Shown here: positions 59,736 through 64,000 of the stretch, piece by piece | Layout: every line of letters starts with the position of its first letter | Position numbering within the stretch: the first letter of the stretch is position 1 | DNA from: Sorangium cellulosum So0157-2 | GTDB lineage: Bacteria > Myxococcota_A > Polyangia > Polyangiales > Polyangiaceae | Length of the DNA stretch: 64,000 nt | Assembly (NCBI RefSeq): GCF_000418325.1 | Contig: NC_021658.1 | Span: 6,621,501-6,685,500 of the forward strand | Direction: 5' to 3' | Translations under genes and position numbers: made by a program | Notes under the pieces: model-generated | Database searches by the model: none | Told to the model about the DNA's origin: nothing | Seen by the model: only the letters and a program-made list of their open reading frames with translations

Positions 59736-60339
59736 TCACTTCACCCGGACGCTCTGGATCGGGTAGCGCTCCGCGAGCGGCACGAGCACGCGCTCGACGA
59801 GCTCGCGGACGCGCGCGTAGCGCTGGTGGTTCGTCGCGGCCGGGTTGCGCTTCGAGTCGACGACGCCGATGCGGATGTCCAGCGTGCGGGCGTCCTCGAC
59901 GCCCCCGGTCACGAACGCGTCCGGGTGCACCTTGTCGAGCTCGACGTTGAGCTCCGCGGCGTCCGGGACGGCGCCCGCGAAGGTGACCTCGAGCGCCTCG
60001 CCCAGGCCGTTCAGCACGGCGTTGAGGTTCTCCACCGGGAACGGCTGACGCGCGAGCCACGCGACGACCGCGCGCCGCGCGCCGCGCAGCGCCACGCTGA
60101 CGGCGAGCGCGACCGCGATCGGCGCGAGCGCGAGGGCGCCGAGCGCGCGCGCCACCGAGGGGCCCGCGTCGCGGCCGAGCGCCGCGAGGAACGCGAGCAG
60201 GAACGCGCCCGAGGCGAGCGCCACGAGCGGCGGATCGGTGAGCACGCCCCACCGCGAGGTCGACGCGTTCATGATCCGCGTGAAGCGGGCCGACACGCTC
60301 TCTTCGGCGCGCCGCTCCGCGGCGCTCCCGTGGGCCTGG

Positions 60340-60347
<8 letters not shown>
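59736..60347 (-). CDS. Membrane protein of unknown function
   Basis: 203 residues. Two hydrophobic segments (LVALASGAFLLAFLAAL and ALGALALAPIAVALAVSVAL) follow a charged N-terminus (ERRAEESVSARFTRIM). The cytoplasmic or exported C-terminal domain contains FAGAVPDAAELNVELDKVHPDAFVTGG and the basic RYARVRELVERVLVPLAERYP. ATG 60347 overlaps the end of the upstream kinase by 8 bp, so the pair is translationally coupled and this protein may be the kinase's partner. No family recognised. Confidence 0.78.
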
Positions 60348-62121
<1,774 letters not shown>

Positions 62122-62188
62122 GCTCCCCTGAGCCATAGCGCACGGCGCCGCTGGACCGAAGGGCGAAACCGAATTTTGCTGTTCGATT

Positions 62189-62227
62189 GTGCCGATCCCG
62201 CGTGCCGATCCCGCGTGCCGATCCCGC
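62189..62227. repeat. 13-bp tandem repeat, three copies
   Basis: GTGCCGATCCCGC is perfectly repeated three times in the upstream region of the kinase, followed by a partial inverted copy (GCGGGACATCGG). It is a likely site of slippage. Confidence 0.85.
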
Positions 62228-62294
62228 AGCGGGACATCGGGATGCGCCGAGGTGGCCAGATGGGCGCGGAGGACGGAGAAGGGAGCGCGGCCGG

Positions 62295-62333
62295 GTGTTC
62301 TGCGTGTTCTGCGTGTTCTGCGTGTTCCGCGTG
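62295..62333. repeat. 9-bp tandem repeat, four copies
   Basis: GTGTTCTGC is repeated three times, with a fourth copy GTGTTCCGC. Together with the 13-bp repeat it fills the kinase's upstream spacer. Confidence 0.85.
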
Positions 62334-62372
62334 ACGGCTGGCGTCGCCGCCGGCGCGGCCGGGGGCGCTGGG

Positions 62373-62600
62373 TCAGCTCCGGAGGTGCGAGGAGGCGTCG
62401 CGGTGGGCCTTGTCCTCTTCCTGGAGGATCGAGAAGACGAGGCCGGCGCCGATGATCGGCAGCAACCAGACGAGCTGCGCTTGCCAGACCTTCTGCTTGG
62501 GCTCGTAGACGCGGCTTCGGAAGACGCGCACGGTGACGTAGATCTGGAAAGCGAGGAGCGCCGCGATCGCGGTGCCGACGAGGATATCGAAGGGCGTCAT
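62373..62600 (-). CDS. Small two-segment membrane protein
   Basis: 75 residues from ATG 62600 (an ATG at 62627 would add nine residues and has a G-run upstream). Two hydrophobic segments, FDILVGTAIAALLAFQIYVTV and QAQLVWLLPIIGAGLVFSIL, with a basic loop (RSRVYEPKQK) between. The second segment has the LPIIG pattern of PLDc_N-type small membrane proteins. Function unknown. Confidence 0.68.
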   Translation of the reverse strand: MTPFDILVGTAIAALLAFQIYVTVRVFRSRVYEPKQKVWQAQLVWLLPIIGAGLVFSILQEEDKAHRDASSHLRS

Positions 62601-62627
62601 GGGTGGACCGCGGACCAGCCTAGCCAT

Positions 62628-63349
62628 GAAGCGCCCCCCCGCAACCCGGCGGCGTCCACGGACGCGATTTCGTCCGCGGCGGGCACGATGCCAACGCGGG
62701 TCGCGGGCGCGGATGGATCTGACGGGTGGCCGGGGGCCCGCCGGGGGCCGCCGCCGGTGAGGCCGAGAGGATCCTCGGCGCCATGGTTTCGACGGCGAGC
62801 GCACCGGCGGCGCCCGCTCGCCTGATTTCCGGGCAGGCCGCCCGGCCCACCCGGGTTGCGGGACGCGTGGTGCGCGAGCGCCGGAGGCTGGCAGGCGGGC
62901 GCAGGCCTCGTTGTCGAGCTGCCAGGATCGCCGCTCGGCGGCGACGCGGAGTAAGGACTCTTACTCGGATCGCCGCCCGGTGGCACCTTGCTGTAAGCCA
63001 TCTTACTCGAATTGCTACCCGGCGGCGCTTCGCCGCATTCCAACTCGCGCCGAGCGCCTCCCGGTGGCACCTTCGAGTAAGAAAGCTTACTCCCAATGCC
63101 ACTCGGGGGCGCTTCGCCGCATTCCAACTCGCGCCAATCGCCTCCCGGCGGCACCTTCGAGTAAGACAGCTTACGTCGATACGCCGTCAGGGGGCGCCTG
63201 CCGCATTCCAACTCGCGCCGAGCGCCTCCCCGTGGCATCTTCGAGTAAGATAACTTACGTCGAAACGCCGCCAGGGGTCGCCTGCCGCATTCCAACTCGC
63301 GCCGAGCGCGGCTACGGCTCGTTTTCCTAGCAGACCCGGGACCTCAACC
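62628..63349. other. Gene-free region carrying the 84-bp repeat array
   Basis: There is no convincing gene. Much of it is the array at about 62940-63307. The frames through the array are open because its period is a multiple of three, giving the 14-residue KLSYSKVPPGG-type and RELECG-type repeats on the minus strand. Confidence 0.55.
62940..63307. repeat. 84-bp (2 x 42) direct repeat array with GTAAG-N4-CTTAC palindromes
   Basis: The palindrome occurs at 62951, 62993, 63077, 63161 and 63245: spacings of 42, 84, 84 and 84 bp. The 5-bp stems are invariant; the four central bases differ in every copy (GACT, CCAT, AAAG, ACAG, ATAA). Midway, GCATTCCAACTCGCGCC occurs four times at 84-bp spacing. 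The rest of each unit (for example CTCCCGGTGGCACCTTCGAG) is strongly conserved. Confidence 0.92.
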
Positions 63350-63353
63350 CCCT

Positions 63354-64000
63354 TTGCCTGAGCAGGGCAGCAGCTGCTCCCTGAGGACGTTCAACCCAAG
63401 TTCGATGGGGCGAGTCGGCGAAGACCGCTGCCTGCAGCTGGCGTTGCTTCCCAGTCCTGCACCGAGCCCGATAGTCGACGCGCTGGGCAGTACGGAGGCG
63501 GCATCGCTAAGGGATTTCCCTGAAGGCGACGCCGCGGACTGATACCCTCGGCAGAGGGAGCATGGGGAGCCACTCTCGACCGCGTTGCTCGGGGACATCG
63601 CGGATCAGCTGTCCCTGCGCGCGCCGCCGGAGGAGATGGCTGCGCGCGTGCGCGACCGGCTGCGTGTGCCGCTGACGCTCCTCCACGTGGAGAACGTCGA
63701 CAGCGAAGCTGCGGCGGGCGCGGTCGTGTGGCTCGCGAGGTGGTTGCGGGATTGCCCAATGATCGTGACAGGCCGCTACAAGGGGCTCGGAAACGGTGCC
63801 GGCTGGGTGCGCGTCCCGTAGCGGAGTTCGACGAGCCGACTGCACTGGAGCAGCTCGAGGCCGAGCTGCCACCCGAGCGGGTGCGGGGGAAGAGGGAAGA
63901 GCTCCGGCTCCTCGTGCGGGAGCTTGGACGCTTGCCGCTGGCGCTGCACCTCGCCGCCGGGTACCTGCGCGAGGGCGGGTATGATGCGGAGTCGTTCCTC
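63354..64000 (+). pseudogene. Disrupted STAND (NB-ARC-like) NTPase, continues beyond the window
   Basis: Fragments of a STAND NTPase occur in order but in different phases. Near 63404-63430 a degenerate P-loop (MGRVG, with KT appearing only after a one-base shift). At 63585-63818 LTLLHVENVD (Walker-B-like) and CPMIVTGRYKGLG (sensor/RNBS-B-like) are in frame, bounded by in-frame stops at 63540 and 63819. From 63818 another phase continues with EFDEPTALEQLEAELP and LGRLPLALHLAAGYL (GLPL-type motif) to the window edge. At least two lesions are needed to join them, so this is a decayed gene unless the sequence has errors. Confidence 0.68.

Noticed and set aside
62940..63307. CRISPR array
   Set aside because: Only four bases vary between copies, no 25-40-bp spacers exist, and no cas genes are nearby.

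Overview
The window is very GC-rich DNA (nearly every wobble position is G or C) whose gene content points to a large-genome myxobacterium of the Sorangium/Polyangium type. This is inferred from four eukaryotic-like Ser/Thr protein kinases plus one kinase-dead relative in 64 kb, many lipoproteins with Gly/Ala/Pro-rich linkers, an M57-type (myxobacterial) metalloprotease, a roadblock-aroQ-accB-accC operon, a histone-H1-like protein, a fatty acid hydroxylase and many minisatellites. Because stop codons are rare at this base composition, long open frames occur in all six frames; genes were chosen by protein motifs, ribosome binding sites and plausible neighbour spacing.

Layout. 1-1049: the start of a lipoprotein metalloprotease that leaves the window. 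1050-2013: gene-free stretch with palindromic sites and GC-rich repeats. 2014-4293 (minus): MshEN-domain protein and FtsB-like division protein. 4555-9837: kinase-dead/TPR giant, followed by a 27-bp minisatellite. 10407-13555: H1-like/Fic fusion, nth, Cys-rich lipoprotein. 13674-15966 (minus): meaB, small lipoprotein, bpt. 16421-20649: YhbY-like protein, then a convergent 1276-residue NfnAB-like flavoprotein. 20980-23735 (minus): roadblock-aroQ-accB-accC. 24212-26149: aconitase-fold protein that has lost its cluster cysteines. 26275-31078: DUF4139 lipoprotein, a conserved unknown, and a sulfatase-like lipoprotein without the formylglycine motif. 31110-33222 (minus): three translationally coupled envelope genes. 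33418-39416: small unknowns, mutY, a lipoprotein, a coupled pair ending in a zinc-ribbon/Tudor-like protein, and a NAGPA-domain exopolysaccharide-type protein. 39465-44250 (minus): Hsp70-like ATPase and hybrid histidine kinase. 44549-52482: three Ser/Thr kinases interleaved with envelope proteins. 52726-56878: polysaccharide flippase, tRNA-Gly(CCC), a receiver protein flanked by two 12-bp repeat arrays, a small zinc-ribbon protein and a fatty acid hydroxylase. 57091-60347: glutamine-synthetase-family protein plus Fe-alcohol dehydrogenase (amine/amino-alcohol catabolism type), and a membrane protein coupled to the kinase at 60340-62121. 62373-64000: small membrane protein, an 84/42-bp palindromic repeat array, and a broken STAND (NB-ARC) NTPase.

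How the genes fit together. Housekeeping parts (accB/accC, aroQ, nth, mutY, ftsB, bpt, meaB, tRNA-Gly) are scattered among signalling and envelope genes; two HhH-GPD DNA glycosylases lie 21 kb apart. No polyketide or peptide synthetase, prophage, IS element or CRISPR-Cas locus was seen.

Best leads: the H1-like/degenerate Fic fusion, the cysteine-less aconitase-fold protein, the 84-bp array whose palindrome stems are invariant while the loops vary, the pair of 12-bp arrays bracketing a receiver gene, the 30-bp perfect inverted repeat at 47410-47525, and a CTG start for aroQ.
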